Source: Clostridia bacterium (GTDB taxonomy: Bacteria > Bacillota > Clostridia > Oscillospirales > Acutalibacteraceae). From it: 56,096 nt of DNA. The notes beneath the pieces were generated by a model. The model had not been told where the DNA came from. It saw only the letters and a list, made by a program, of their open reading frames with translations, and made no database searches. Position 1 is the first letter of the stretch. Every line of letters starts with the position of its first letter. The DNA lies in assembly GCA_017431035.1 (NCBI GenBank), contig JAFRLW010000042.1, positions 1-56,096 on the forward strand. Direction: 5' to 3'. The position numbers and the translations under genes were made by a program. Shown in pieces: positions 9,625 through 17,698 of this stretch.

Positions 9625-10171
9625 ATAAGGAAGAGAAAATCTTTTCTATAGCGCCGCCATATAGCCTTTTTCCGTATTCTAAAAGCATTTCACCCGCAGG
9701 GTTTTTAACGGGTATCACCCTGCTGTATTCCCGGGCGTTAATAAGCAGGCTTTTATCCCTTATGTTTACTGATAGAAAAAAGGCGTTTTTATACCTATAA
9801 AGCGTATTGTCTTTTACTTTGAGTATATCGCTCGGCTTTAGACTTTTTATATAGTTTATCATATCCTCGCTGCTTGAAAAAAGCAGTATGTATTCTTGTT
9901 TTCTTCTTTTTTTGGCGCTTTTCCCACTGCCGTAAATCTTTGTGACTTCAACTATACAGCCGTCACCGTCGGGAAAAACTTCTATAAGCACCTTGTCACA
10001 GTCAAAGGGCAACATTTTTTCGGGTAGGGCATTTATAATAATAGAGTCGATTATCGCTTTTGTGTGGGGCGTGTCATAATCTATCATTTCAAAAGAGCCG
10101 AATAGGGAAGCGACTTCCTCACTCGATAAACATATTTTGAACTTATTATCACTTAAATCAAAACTTTTCAT
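9623..10171 (-). CDS. mecA: MecA-type adaptor protein for ClpC
   Basis: MecA adaptors bind substrates through an N-terminal region and activate the ClpC ATPase through the C-terminal half. The 182-aa product has the family layout: a short N-terminal beta-region (DNKFKICLSSEEV), an IDYDTPHTKAIIDSI segment, the IEVFPDGDGCIVEVTKI strand, a charged linker (KKRRKQ), and a C-terminal domain beginning ILLFSSSEDMINYIK. It is slightly shorter than Bacillus MecA. The start at the second ATG (10171) is 9 nt from GGGGGA; an ATG two codons earlier (10177) is possible. In Bacillus the partner controls competence and protein quality control; the target here is unknown. Family assignment rests on pattern similarity. 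Confidence 0.7.
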   Translation of the reverse strand: MKSFDLSDNKFKICLSSEEVASLFGSFEMIDYDTPHTKAIIDSIIINALPEKMLPFDCDKVLIEVFPDGDGCIVEVTKIYGSGKSAKKRRKQEYILLFSSSEDMINYIKSLKPSDILKVKDNTLYRYKNAFFLSVNIRDKSLLINAREYSRVIPVKNPAGEMLLEYGKRLYGGAIEKIFSSL

Positions 10172-10200
10172 ACACATAAGTCCCCCAACAAACTACTTAA

Positions 10201-10229
10201 ATACTACACCAAAAACCCTTTGGTATCAA
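10201..10229 (-). promoter_or_regulatory. Promoter of mecA-like gene
   Basis: On the minus strand, TTGATA (10229-10224), 17-bp spacer, TAGTAT (10206-10201). The spacer holds a short inverted repeat (ACCAAA...TTTGGT) that might also act as a weak end for the upstream minus-strand gene. Confidence 0.55.
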
Positions 10230-10242
10230 CAGGTATATATTG

Positions 10243-11043
10243 TTAAATATCCTCATCGCTCACGTCAACGGGGCGTGGCGGAAAGAAATCGTCGGTCGGA
10301 AACTTTATTCTGCGGAAAACGTCGCAAGGTTGGTCTGCGGTGTCGTCGCATTGTTTCTCGGGAATACAAAAATCATATACGGGAACTAACATTTGTACGT
10401 TGCGAATAAGTTGAACTATTGTAAACAGTCCAAGAGTAACGTACACGGTGGGTGAACCAACCGGTGCGTCGATAACGAGATCGCCGCCTACGTATTCGTT
10501 TATAGCCGCAGGGATACAACCGGTTTGAACGGTATCTCTGACCTCGCCTATACGGGATGTAAGACATACCGGGTCAACACACTGAAGAACGCATTTCGGC
10601 ATATTGGAACTTGTGGTCACGGTCAGGTCACAGGTTTCACTTTCGTCACCCATTGTGCTTGAAAATACTTTTACATTTCCGTCACTGCCGAAAAGGATTA
10701 CTTTTTTATTGAAACAACATACTCCGTTCACTGCGGTGGGACAGGTGCGAGGTGCGGTGTAAACGTCAAAGTCAAGCATAAAGAAGAAGGTAAGATCACA
10801 AGAATAATACCCTCTGTTAAAACTTACCGGTTGAACGTCTATTGCCGTTGTGAGCACCTCGGCTGATTTTAGCCTGACGCTTATTGCGCTGTCGATTATT
10901 GCCTGACTTTCCGCCGTAAAATAACAGCGCAAATCTTCAAGACAGTCTCGGTCGCAACAAGAATCGTAAACTCTACCGGCATCTATGCAAACGGCTTCTT
11001 TGAAATTATCGCCGGCGATGTTTTGATTTTTATTATCTGCCAT
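10243..11043 (-). CDS. Conserved Cys-rich clostridial protein of unknown function
   Basis: A 266-residue protein with no signal peptide and no membrane segment. It is rich in cysteine, with clusters such as DSCCDRDCLEDLRCYF near the N-terminus, VNGVCCF, CVLQCVDPVC and PEKQCDDTADQPCDVF. The C-terminus is proline-rich (FFPPRPVDVSDEDI). I have a general memory of similar unnamed proteins in Clostridia but can assign no function. The Cys pairs suggest metal binding or disulfide cross-linking, as in spore coat or exosporium proteins; that is inference. The ATG at 11043 lies 9 nt from AGGAGG. The nearest upstream gene, argG, is divergent. Confidence 0.75.
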   Translation of the reverse strand: MADNKNQNIAGDNFKEAVCIDAGRVYDSCCDRDCLEDLRCYFTAESQAIIDSAISVRLKSAEVLTTAIDVQPVSFNRGYYSCDLTFFFMLDFDVYTAPRTCPTAVNGVCCFNKKVILFGSDGNVKVFSSTMGDESETCDLTVTTSSNMPKCVLQCVDPVCLTSRIGEVRDTVQTGCIPAAINEYVGGDLVIDAPVGSPTVYVTLGLFTIVQLIRNVQMLVPVYDFCIPEKQCDDTADQPCDVFRRIKFPTDDFFPPRPVDVSDEDI

Positions 11044-11130
11044 AGCTTATAGCCTCCTATTTTTATTTATCGGCAAAACACACCGATTTACAGTACATAC
11101 TATGAGAATAAATGAAAATTGTTAAAACAA

Positions 11131-11191
11131 TGCATAAAACATAAAAATATGCATAAATATTTGAATAAACGAAAAAATATTGAATAAAGTT
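11131..11191 (+). promoter_or_regulatory. Tandem 30-bp repeat with TGMATAAA boxes upstream of argG, possible ArgR operator
   Basis: Two imperfect copies of a ~30-bp unit (11131-11161 and 11162-11191). Each carries two TGCATAAA/TGAATAAA boxes, starting at 11131, 11150, 11162 and 11181. The boxes resemble half-sites of the AT-rich ARG box (consensus TGAAT...ATTCA). They end 12 bp before the -35 of the argG promoter. An arginine-repressor role is inferred from gene context. Confidence 0.5.
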
Positions 11192-11202
11192 GCAAATAAC
11201 TG

Positions 11203-11231
11203 TTGACTTTTATGCATATAAGTCTTAAAAT
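11203..11231 (+). promoter_or_regulatory. Sigma-A promoter of argGH
   Basis: TTGACT (11203-11208), 17-bp spacer, TAAAAT (11226-11231). The leader is only about 25 nt, too short for a T-box or riboswitch. The promoter overlaps the upstream extension of the argG frame, which argues for the internal ATG start at 11263. Confidence 0.85.
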
Positions 11232-11262
11232 GGGTATACACAAATTAAAGGGAGTCTTTATT

Positions 11263-12486
11263 ATGTCAAAAAACAGTTTCAAAAAAATAGTAGTCGCCTA
11301 TTCGGGCGGTCTTGACACATCAATTATCATCCCGTGGCTAAAAGAGAACTATGATAACCCCGAGATAGTTGCCGTTTCCGGCAACGTAGGTCAGGCGAGT
11401 GAACTTGAGGGACTTGAGGAAAAGGCTATAAAAACCGGCGCCTCAAAACTATACGTTCTTGATTTGACCGATGATTACGTTGATAACTACATAATCCCCA
11501 CTATGAAAGCCGGTGCAGTTTATGAGGATTATTTGCTTGGCACAAGCCACGCTCGTCCCTGCATAGCAAAAGGACTTGTGGATATAGCCATAAAAGAAAA
11601 CGCAGACGCCATTTGTCACGGTTGTACCGGTAAAGGCAACGACCAGGTGCGTTTTGAACTTGCTATAAAACACTTTGCTCCCGATATGCCGATTATCGCT
11701 CCCTGGAGAGAGTGGGATATCAAATCTCGTGAAGAAGAGATAGAGTACGCCGAGAGTCATAATATACCGCTTAAGATAAATAAAGAAACCAACTATTCTA
11801 AGGATAAAAACCTCTGGCACCTTTCCCACGAGGGACTTGACCTTGAAAACCCCGAAAACGAGCCTATGTATGAAAAAGAGGGCTTTCTTGAAATGGGAGT
11901 TTCGCCCATTATGGCACCCGACACCCCCGAATATATAACAATCAAGTTTATTAAGGGCATACCTGTTGCATTAAACGATGAAACAATGACGGCGAAAAAT
12001 ATTATCCTCAAATTAAACCAGATAGGCGGCAAAAACGGAATAGGTATTACCGATATTGTTGAAAACAGACTTGTCGGTATGAAGAGTCGTGGCGTTTATG
12101 AAACACCCGGCGGAACAATACTTTATAAAGCGCACGAGGCGCTTGAGTCTATTTGCCTTGATAAAGACACTATGCACGAAAAACAGAGATTATCTATCAC
12201 CTTTGCGGAACTTGTATATAACGGCAAATGGTTTTCTCCGCTGCGTGAGGCGCTTTCCGCCTTTGTTGATAAAACGCAGGAGACGGTTACCGGCTCGGTT
12301 AAACTGAAACTCTATAAAGGCAATATAATAAAAGCAGGCGTTTCGAGTGAGTATAGTCTGTACAGTGAGGAAATCGCCACTTTCGGCGAGAGCGACTATG
12401 ACCAGTCAGACGCTACAGGATTTATAAATCTTTTCGGTCTGCCCGATAAGGTACAGGCTACAGTATTTAAGAATAAAGGAAAATAA
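11263..12486 (+). CDS. argG: Argininosuccinate synthase
   Basis: Condenses citrulline and aspartate with ATP to argininosuccinate, the penultimate step of arginine synthesis. The 407-aa product has the N-type ATP pyrophosphatase P-loop [16 protein letters not shown] near residues 10-25, [14 protein letters not shown], and [18 protein letters not shown]. The start ATG at 11263 follows AAAGGGAG; the frame is open upstream to 11203 but that region is the promoter. argH follows 5 bp downstream, so the two form an operon. Confidence 0.97.
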   Translation: MSKNSFKKIVVAYSGGLDTSIIIPWLKENYDNPEIVAVSGNVGQASELEGLEEKAIKTGASKLYVLDLTDDYVDNYIIPTMKAGAVYEDYLLGTSHARPCIAKGLVDIAIKENADAICHGCTGKGNDQVRFELAIKHFAPDMPIIAPWREWDIKSREEEIEYAESHNIPLKINKETNYSKDKNLWHLSHEGLDLENPENEPMYEKEGFLEMGVSPIMAPDTPEYITIKFIKGIPVALNDETMTAKNIILKLNQIGGKNGIGITDIVENRLVGMKSRGVYETPGGTILYKAHEALESICLDKDTMHEKQRLSITFAELVYNGKWFSPLREALSAFVDKTQETVTGSVKLKLYKGNIIKAGVSSEYSLYSEEIATFGESDYDQSDATGFINLFGLPDKVQATVFKNKGK

Positions 12487-12491
12487 TATCT

Positions 12492-13859
12492 ATGGCAAAA
12501 CTTTGGGCAGGACTGACAAACGGAGAAATAAACAAAACGGCGGAGGTGTTCAATTCCTCTATTAAAGTTGATAGCCGTATGGCGATTGAAGATATAAAGG
12601 GCAGTATAGCCCACGCTGATATGTTAAGTCATACCGGTATTATCAGTAAAGAAGAGGGAGAAACCATAAAAAACGCCCTGTTTTCCATAATGGAAAATAT
12701 AGAAAACGGCAGTTTGAAAATTGATATGTCGGCTGAGGATATACATACCTTTATAGAACAAACCCTGACCGATATGATAGGGGACACGGGTAAAAAACTC
12801 CATACGGCGAGAAGTCGAAACGACCAGGTTGCGCTTGATTTAAGACTAACCTTGAAAAAAGAGTGCGAGTCGGAAATAGAATTGATTAAAAATCTGCTTA
12901 AAGTAATAGTAAAAAAAGCAGAAACCTATAAAACCACCGTGCTTCCCGGTTATACTCATCTTCAAAGGGCGCAACCTATTACCTTTGCGCATCAACTTTT
13001 AGCTTATGCTATGATGTTTTTGCGTGATAAAGAAAGGCTCCTTGACGCATATAAGAGAATAGACGTTTCGCCCATAGGCGCCTGCGCTCTTGCCGGCACC
13101 ACCTATAATACCGATAGGTTTTTCGAGGCGGAAAAATTAGGCTTTTCGGCAGTTGCTCAAAACTCTATAGACGCCGTTTCCGACCGTGATTTTGCGGTGG
13201 AACTAATGTCGGCAAACGCTCTTATTATGGTTCACCTGTCACGTTTTTCCGAGGAGATAATTCTTTGGTCCACAAAAGAGTTTGATTTTATAAAACTGTC
13301 AAACGATTATTCAACAGGTTCTTCTATTATGCCCCAAAAGAAAAATCCCGATATGGCGGAACTTGTTCGTGGAAAAACGGGTAGGGTGTATGGCGATTTG
13401 TTCTCTCTGCTTACTACCCTTAAAGGTTTGCCCCTTGCTTACAATAAAGATTTGCAAGAGGATAAAGAGAGCGTTTTCGACTCGGTTGACACGGTGAAAA
13501 TGTGTCTTGAAATCTTTGCCGGTATGATAGATAGTATGACGGCAAAAGAGAAAAATATGAAAGCGGCGGCGCAAAAAGGATTTATAAACGCCACCGATTT
13601 GGCTGACTATCTGGTTATAAAGGGCATACCGTTTAGAGATGCATATAAACTCTCTGCCAAAGCGGTTAACGTTGCCACAGCAGAAGGCTATGATTTATGT
13701 ACTTTGCCACTTTCAAAATATAAGGAAATATCACCTCTTATAGAGGAAGACGTGTACGAGGCGATAAGCATAGATACAGCGGTCAAAAAGAGAATAAGTT
13801 TTGGCGGAACATCAGTAGAGTCGGTGGAAAAACAAATTGAGTTTGTAACAAAGAATTAA
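12492..13859 (+). CDS. argH: Argininosuccinate lyase
   Basis: Cleaves argininosuccinate to arginine and fumarate, completing arginine synthesis. At 455 aa it has the normal family length and carries the fumarase/aspartase-superfamily signature GSSIMPQKKNPDMAEL at about residues 274-289, the TARSRNDQVALDLRL segment and GYTHLQRAQPITFAH. The start ATG lies 11 nt from AAGGA inside the 3' end of argG. A terminator follows immediately. Confidence 0.97.
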   Translation: MAKLWAGLTNGEINKTAEVFNSSIKVDSRMAIEDIKGSIAHADMLSHTGIISKEEGETIKNALFSIMENIENGSLKIDMSAEDIHTFIEQTLTDMIGDTGKKLHTARSRNDQVALDLRLTLKKECESEIELIKNLLKVIVKKAETYKTTVLPGYTHLQRAQPITFAHQLLAYAMMFLRDKERLLDAYKRIDVSPIGACALAGTTYNTDRFFEAEKLGFSAVAQNSIDAVSDRDFAVELMSANALIMVHLSRFSEEIILWSTKEFDFIKLSNDYSTGSSIMPQKKNPDMAELVRGKTGRVYGDLFSLLTTLKGLPLAYNKDLQEDKESVFDSVDTVKMCLEIFAGMIDSMTAKEKNMKAAAQKGFINATDLADYLVIKGIPFRDAYKLSAKAVNVATAEGYDLCTLPLSKYKEISPLIEEDVYEAISIDTAVKKRISFGGTSVESVEKQIEFVTKN

Positions 13860-13888
13860 AAAAGAGTGGGCGCACCCACTCTTTTTTA
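13859..13888. terminator. Terminator after argH
   Basis: AAAAAGAGTGGG / CCCACTCTTTTT hairpin with a CGCA loop and T-run. A-runs on the other arm let it also serve the convergent gene ending at 13892. Confidence 0.93.
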
Positions 13889-13891
13889 GTT

Positions 13892-14269
13892 TTAATAGAA
13901 ACTGTCGGCAGTCAGGCGGCTGTCTTCTTTAATCTGACTTAAAACCTTTTTGATACTTGCTATATTTGAATAAAACATATCGTCGCTACCTGTCTTTACA
14001 AAAGCGGGTAGGGTATAAACCTTGTCGGTTATCTCATCTACAAAAGAGTGGTTGATAAAGAAGACCGCCGTCTTTTTCTCTTTCGCCCATTCTTTTTTTA
14101 GTTTTTCGCATTTTTCCATTGTATCTTGGGAGCCGTTTTCATAGAGGTTACTTATAACCGATATTCTGTTTTCCATATTATCGCACATAGTATCTGTCTT
14201 TTCGGTTTCGAGCAGGCAAAATGCAAACAGCAAAACTATAAAAGATACGGCAATTATTGTCCTCTTCAT
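13892..14269 (-). CDS. DUF4363-type small membrane-anchored protein
   Basis: A 125-residue protein with an N-terminal membrane anchor or uncleaved signal (residues about 4-20) and a helical extracytoplasmic part containing KCEKLKKEWAKEKKTAVFFINHSFVDEI. This pattern and the partnership with a DUF421 protein fit the DUF4363 family of Clostridia. It overlaps the upstream DUF421 gene by the 4-bp ATGA junction at 14266-14269, indicating translational coupling. Function is unknown; a joint role with the DUF421 partner at the membrane is inferred. Confidence 0.75.
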   Translation of the reverse strand: MKRTIIAVSFIVLLFAFCLLETEKTDTMCDNMENRISVISNLYENGSQDTMEKCEKLKKEWAKEKKTAVFFINHSFVDEITDKVYTLPAFVKTGSDDMFYSNIASIKKVLSQIKEDSRLTADSFY

Positions 14270-14943
14270 TTACTTTTCTCCTTGTCGATTTTAACACTTT
14301 TTCCCGTTTTATCAAAAAAGGCGAGAAAGGTGTTTTCTCGTTTTATACTATTCTCTTTGAGTTTATCATTTATGCTTTTGCTCTTTATATCGAGCGTGCT
14401 TAAAAAGTCGTTTACTACCGATCTGTCGGCAACAACGGGAAGTAGCGGCTTTTCGTTTTGGTCTTTTATATCAAGATCTTTTCTTGTCACGGTTTTATAT
14501 GGACTTTTCTTAAAGATATTCAGTTCGCCGTTTACTTCAAGCACCGCAAAATCCACTTCGTTTATATCAAAAACATCTTTACCTCTAAGCAGTTCAAGCA
14601 AATCAAGCGCCGTAATCCTCACCCGCTTCATAGCCTTTTCGTCGATTTTTCCGTCCTTTATAAGAACAACCGCCCTGCCGCTTAAAAGCCTGTGGACAAA
14701 GGGGGATTTAAGGCTTAGTGCCGACAATAGTATTTCAGCGCTGATAAGCACCAAAATAGCGGCTATACCGTTTACGATAGGCTCGTTCGAGTCTTGCAGC
14801 GGTATAGCGGCAATTTCGGAAATCAAAAGGGTTATTACAAGTTCGTTTGGCTGCATATCGCCTATTTGCCTTTTACCCATAAGACGAAGGGCTATGGTCA
14901 CAACGGCATAAATTATTATCGTTCTCGAAATTGTTGCTAACAT
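14266..14943 (-). CDS. DUF421 (YetF-like) membrane protein
   Basis: A 225-residue protein with three N-terminal membrane segments (about 5-20, 32-48, 57-78) followed by a cytoplasmic alpha/beta domain. The RLMGKRQIGDMQPNELVITLLISEIAAIPLQD stretch and LSGRAVVLIKDGKID...RITALDLLELLRGKDVFDINEVDFAVLE are characteristic of DUF421/YetF. Bacillus relatives have been linked to spore and envelope biology, but no biochemical role is established. SD AAAGGA precedes the ATG. It is the first gene of a two-gene coupled operon with the DUF4363 protein. Confidence 0.88.
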   Translation of the reverse strand: MLATISRTIIIYAVVTIALRLMGKRQIGDMQPNELVITLLISEIAAIPLQDSNEPIVNGIAAILVLISAEILLSALSLKSPFVHRLLSGRAVVLIKDGKIDEKAMKRVRITALDLLELLRGKDVFDINEVDFAVLEVNGELNIFKKSPYKTVTRKDLDIKDQNEKPLLPVVADRSVVNDFLSTLDIKSKSINDKLKENSIKRENTFLAFFDKTGKSVKIDKEKSK

Positions 14944-14989
14944 ATATCTGTCCTTTCAAAAGGTATAAATATATTATTTGCTCTTTTCC

Positions 14990-15018
14990 TTGCAATATTT
15001 ATATAAAAATGATATAAT
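14990..15018 (+). promoter_or_regulatory. Sigma-A promoter of the ABC exporter operon
   Basis: TTGCAA (14990-14995), 17-bp spacer, TATAAT (15013-15018), about 30 bp before the TTG start. Confidence 0.8.
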
Positions 15019-15049
15019 AGCATAAACTGTATATATTGGAGGAATAGGT

Positions 15050-15877
15050 TTGCAAAGCACCAATAAACATAATTTCTTTACCGATGTTAAGAAATATTCA
15101 CCCCTGCTTAAAAACCTTGTTGTAAAAGATATAAAACTAAAGTATCGCCGTTCGGCGCTCGGTATTGCGTGGAGTGTGTTAAATCCGCTATTTACAATGC
15201 TTGTTTTGACGCAGGTTTTCGGTATGCTGCTGAAAATAAAGGTTGCTAATTTCGCAACCTACTATATAGTAGGTTTTTCGATATGGAGTTTCTTCTCTGA
15301 GGCGACCACAGCATCTTTGTCTTCGGTGATAAATGCCGCACCGCTTATAAAAAAAGTGTATATTCCGAAATACGTTTTTCCGCTTGAAAAGTGCCTTTTT
15401 TCGCTTGTGAACTTTGCCTTTTCTCTAATAGCGGTGCTTATAGTTATGATTTTTCAAGGCGTGTATCCTACTTTTTATATACTCCTTTTCTTTATCCCTG
15501 TTATATATACCTTTATATTTGTTTGCGGTATGTGTTTGTTCCTTTCCGCTGCGACGGTATTCTTCAGGGATATAGAACATCTTTACGGCGTTTTGCTTAC
15601 CGTTTGGATGTACCTGACTCCGATTATATATCCGCTTACCATTATTGACTCGGTACCGGGCAAAATTGCCTCAATAGTAAAGCGTGTTATTTACCTTAAT
15701 CCGCTTACTCACTTTGTAGAGTATTTCAGGTGTATTATGATGCACAGCACCGAAATGTATTCGGGTATGCCGGGTATAAAAGAGAATATCGTTTGTTTAG
15801 TTATGTCGCTCATAGTTTTTGTTATAGGCGCATTTGTCTTTAACAAGGCGCAAAAGAAGTTTATTCTTTATATTTAA
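15050..15877 (+). CDS. ABC-2 type permease for polysaccharide/teichoic acid-like export
   Basis: The membrane subunit of a Wzm/TagG-type ABC exporter that moves lipid-linked polysaccharide across the membrane. The 275-aa product has an N-terminal cytoplasmic amphipathic region with DIKLKYRRSALGIAWSVLNPLFTML, a family hallmark, and six predicted membrane segments. The start is TTG, 7 nt after GGAGG. The matching ATPase gene follows 15 bp downstream. The exported glycan cannot be named; no glycosyltransferases adjoin this operon on the same strand. Confidence 0.9.
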   Translation: MQSTNKHNFFTDVKKYSPLLKNLVVKDIKLKYRRSALGIAWSVLNPLFTMLVLTQVFGMLLKIKVANFATYYIVGFSIWSFFSEATTASLSSVINAAPLIKKVYIPKYVFPLEKCLFSLVNFAFSLIAVLIVMIFQGVYPTFYILLFFIPVIYTFIFVCGMCLFLSAATVFFRDIEHLYGVLLTVWMYLTPIIYPLTIIDSVPGKIASIVKRVIYLNPLTHFVEYFRCIMMHSTEMYSGMPGIKENIVCLVMSLIVFVIGAFVFNKAQKKFILYI

Positions 15878-15892
15878 GGGGAGGAAACGGTT

Positions 15893-16648
15893 TTGGAAAA
15901 CAAAGAAAATGCGGTCGAACTGAGAAATATTGATATGCATTTTAATATGAATACCGAAAAACTTCAGAGCCTAAAAGAGTATTTTATAAAACTTGTAAAA
16001 CGTGAACTCCACTTTGAAGATTTCACGGCGCTGAGCGATGTCTCTTTTGATATAAAAAAAGGCGATATTTTCGGTATAGTCGGTCTTAACGGAAGCGGAA
16101 AAAGTACAACCCTTAAGATAATATCCGGCATTTTAGAGCCGACAAACGGCACGGTTGAAACCGAGGGCGTTATAGCCCCGCTTATAGAACTCGGCGCAGG
16201 TTTCGATATGGACCTGACCGCCAGAGAGAATATCTACTTAAACGGCTCGGTACTCGGCTATTCTAAAAAGTTTATGGATGAAAAGTTTGATGAGATAGTT
16301 GAGTTTTCGGAACTTGAAGAGTTTCTCGACGTGCCTATGAAAAACTATTCTTCCGGTATGGTGGCTCGTATCGGTTTCGCTATAGCAACGGTTACTACTC
16401 CCGATATTCTTATCGTTGATGAGATATTGGCTGTAGGCGACTTCCTTTTCCAGCAAAAGTGTGAAGAGAGAATAAAAAAGATTATGGACGGAAACACCAC
16501 CGTTATTATTGTTTCTCATACGCTTGGACAAATAGAACGCCTATGCAAGCATTGTGCTTGGCTTGAGGGCGGAAAACTTAAAATGTTAGGCGATGCAAAA
16601 GAGGTTTGCGAAGCCTATAAATCTTCAGAACTAGCAAAGAAAAATTAG
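15893..16648 (+). CDS. ABC transporter ATPase, polysaccharide/teichoic acid export type
   Basis: The 251-aa ATPase partner of the 15050 permease (Wzt/TagH-like). Walker A is GLNGSGKST (about 63-71), the signature is the divergent YSSGMVAR, Walker B is ILIVDEILAVGD, and the H-loop is VSHT. YSSGM and DEILAVGD are typical of this export subfamily. There is no extra C-terminal glycan-recognition domain, so it resembles short TagH or Wzt forms. TTG start behind GGGGAGGAAA. It is followed 21 bp downstream by two CNNM-type genes, suggesting one transcript. Confidence 0.93.
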   Translation: MENKENAVELRNIDMHFNMNTEKLQSLKEYFIKLVKRELHFEDFTALSDVSFDIKKGDIFGIVGLNGSGKSTTLKIISGILEPTNGTVETEGVIAPLIELGAGFDMDLTARENIYLNGSVLGYSKKFMDEKFDEIVEFSELEEFLDVPMKNYSSGMVARIGFAIATVTTPDILIVDEILAVGDFLFQQKCEERIKKIMDGNTTVIIVSHTLGQIERLCKHCAWLEGGKLKMLGDAKEVCEAYKSSELAKKN

Positions 16649-16669
16649 ATTTAGGAGTTGAAAAATATA

Positions 16670-17698
16670 ATGGATGACCCTGGGAGTTTCCCTATAGGCA
16701 GCATTATTCTTTATTTGGTTTTTGTTCTCGGTTGCGCTTATTTTGCGGGAACTGAAACCTCTCTTGCGAGCATCAATAGAATACATATGATGTCCGAAGC
16801 CGATAAAGGCAACAAGAAAGCAGAGCGTGTACTTTATATACTTGATGATTTTGAAAGTGCGCTTTCGGTTCTTCTTATCGGCAATAACGTTATGAATATA
16901 GGTTGCGCCACTTTGGCGGTGGTTATTGCACGTCGTGCCATAGGCACAGGCTCGCTTGCCGTCACTTTGGCTACAATAATCACTACGGTTATTATCTATA
17001 TTTTCGGCGAGATACTTCCGAAAGTATACGCCAGAAGTTGTAATGAGAGCTTCGCTATGAACGCTTCGGGACTTCTCGTTGCGCTTATGAAAATATTAAA
17101 ACCCTTTTCGGTTTCACTTTCGTTTATATCGGGTTTAGCGCTAAGACCTTTCAGAAAAAAAATAGATAATGACGTAACCGTTACCGAAGATGAACTCGCC
17201 TCAATGGTTGAGAATATATCAGAGGATGACGAAATAGATGAAGAAACCGGCAAACTGATGCGCTCGGTTTTGGAGTTTAGCGACCGTACAGCCGGAGAAA
17301 TAGCGATACCTTTTGATGATGTGCTTAAGATAAAAGCGGGGACAAAAACCGCCGATATATTAGAGATTATCAAAAACACCACCCACTCAAGAATACCCGT
17401 TCTCGCCCGTGATAACAGCGTTAAAGGTATTTTGCAGATAAGAAAGTTCCTGCGTGCTTATATCAAGAACAAAGGCAGGGTGATTTTGGCTTCGGTGCTT
17501 GATTACCCCTATTTTGTTAAAAGCAATACAACTATTGACGATTTGCTCACCGAAATGAGCAATCATAGACGTAACCTCGCTATAGTAAAAGACCCGGACG
17601 GCAATACTATCGGCATTGTGACTATTGAGGATATTTTAGAGGAACTGGTCGGCGAGATTTACGACGAGGAAGATATCGGAGGTGACTCCGATGAATAA
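16670..17698 (+). CDS. CNNM/CBS-domain membrane protein, first of a tandem pair
   Basis: A 342-aa member of the HlyC/CorC (CNNM) family, associated with divalent cation (Mg/Co) transport. An N-terminal CNNM domain contains four membrane segments, including FAGTETSLASINRIHM and IFGEILPKVYARS, followed by a CBS pair (about 200-320). It lacks the C-terminal CorC_HlyC domain that its neighbour has. The ATG at 16670 is preferred, as the in-frame TTG at 16658 abuts the AGGAG ribosome-binding site. It overlaps the next gene by 8 bp, so the two are likely translationally coupled. Confidence 0.87.
   Translation: MDDPGSFPIGSIILYLVFVLGCAYFAGTETSLASINRIHMMSEADKGNKKAERVLYILDDFESALSVLLIGNNVMNIGCATLAVVIARRAIGTGSLAVTLATIITTVIIYIFGEILPKVYARSCNESFAMNASGLLVALMKILKPFSVSLSFISGLALRPFRKKIDNDVTVTEDELASMVENISEDDEIDEETGKLMRSVLEFSDRTAGEIAIPFDDVLKIKAGTKTADILEIIKNTTHSRIPVLARDNSVKGILQIRKFLRAYIKNKGRVILASVLDYPYFVKSNTTIDDLLTEMSNHRRNLAIVKDPDGNTIGIVTIEDILEELVGEIYDEEDIGGDSDE

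Noticed and set aside
10137-10409. Plus-strand open frame over the mecA-like and Cys-rich gene ends
   Set aside because: It overlaps two well-supported minus-strand genes, has no recognisable product and no ribosome-binding site.
11232-11262. T-box or arginine riboswitch before argG
   Set aside because: The leader from the predicted start is only about 25 nt.
14126-14911. Long plus-strand frame (261 codons) across the DUF421/DUF4363 genes
   Set aside because: Ser/Phe-rich shadow translation opposite two recognisable coupled minus-strand genes.
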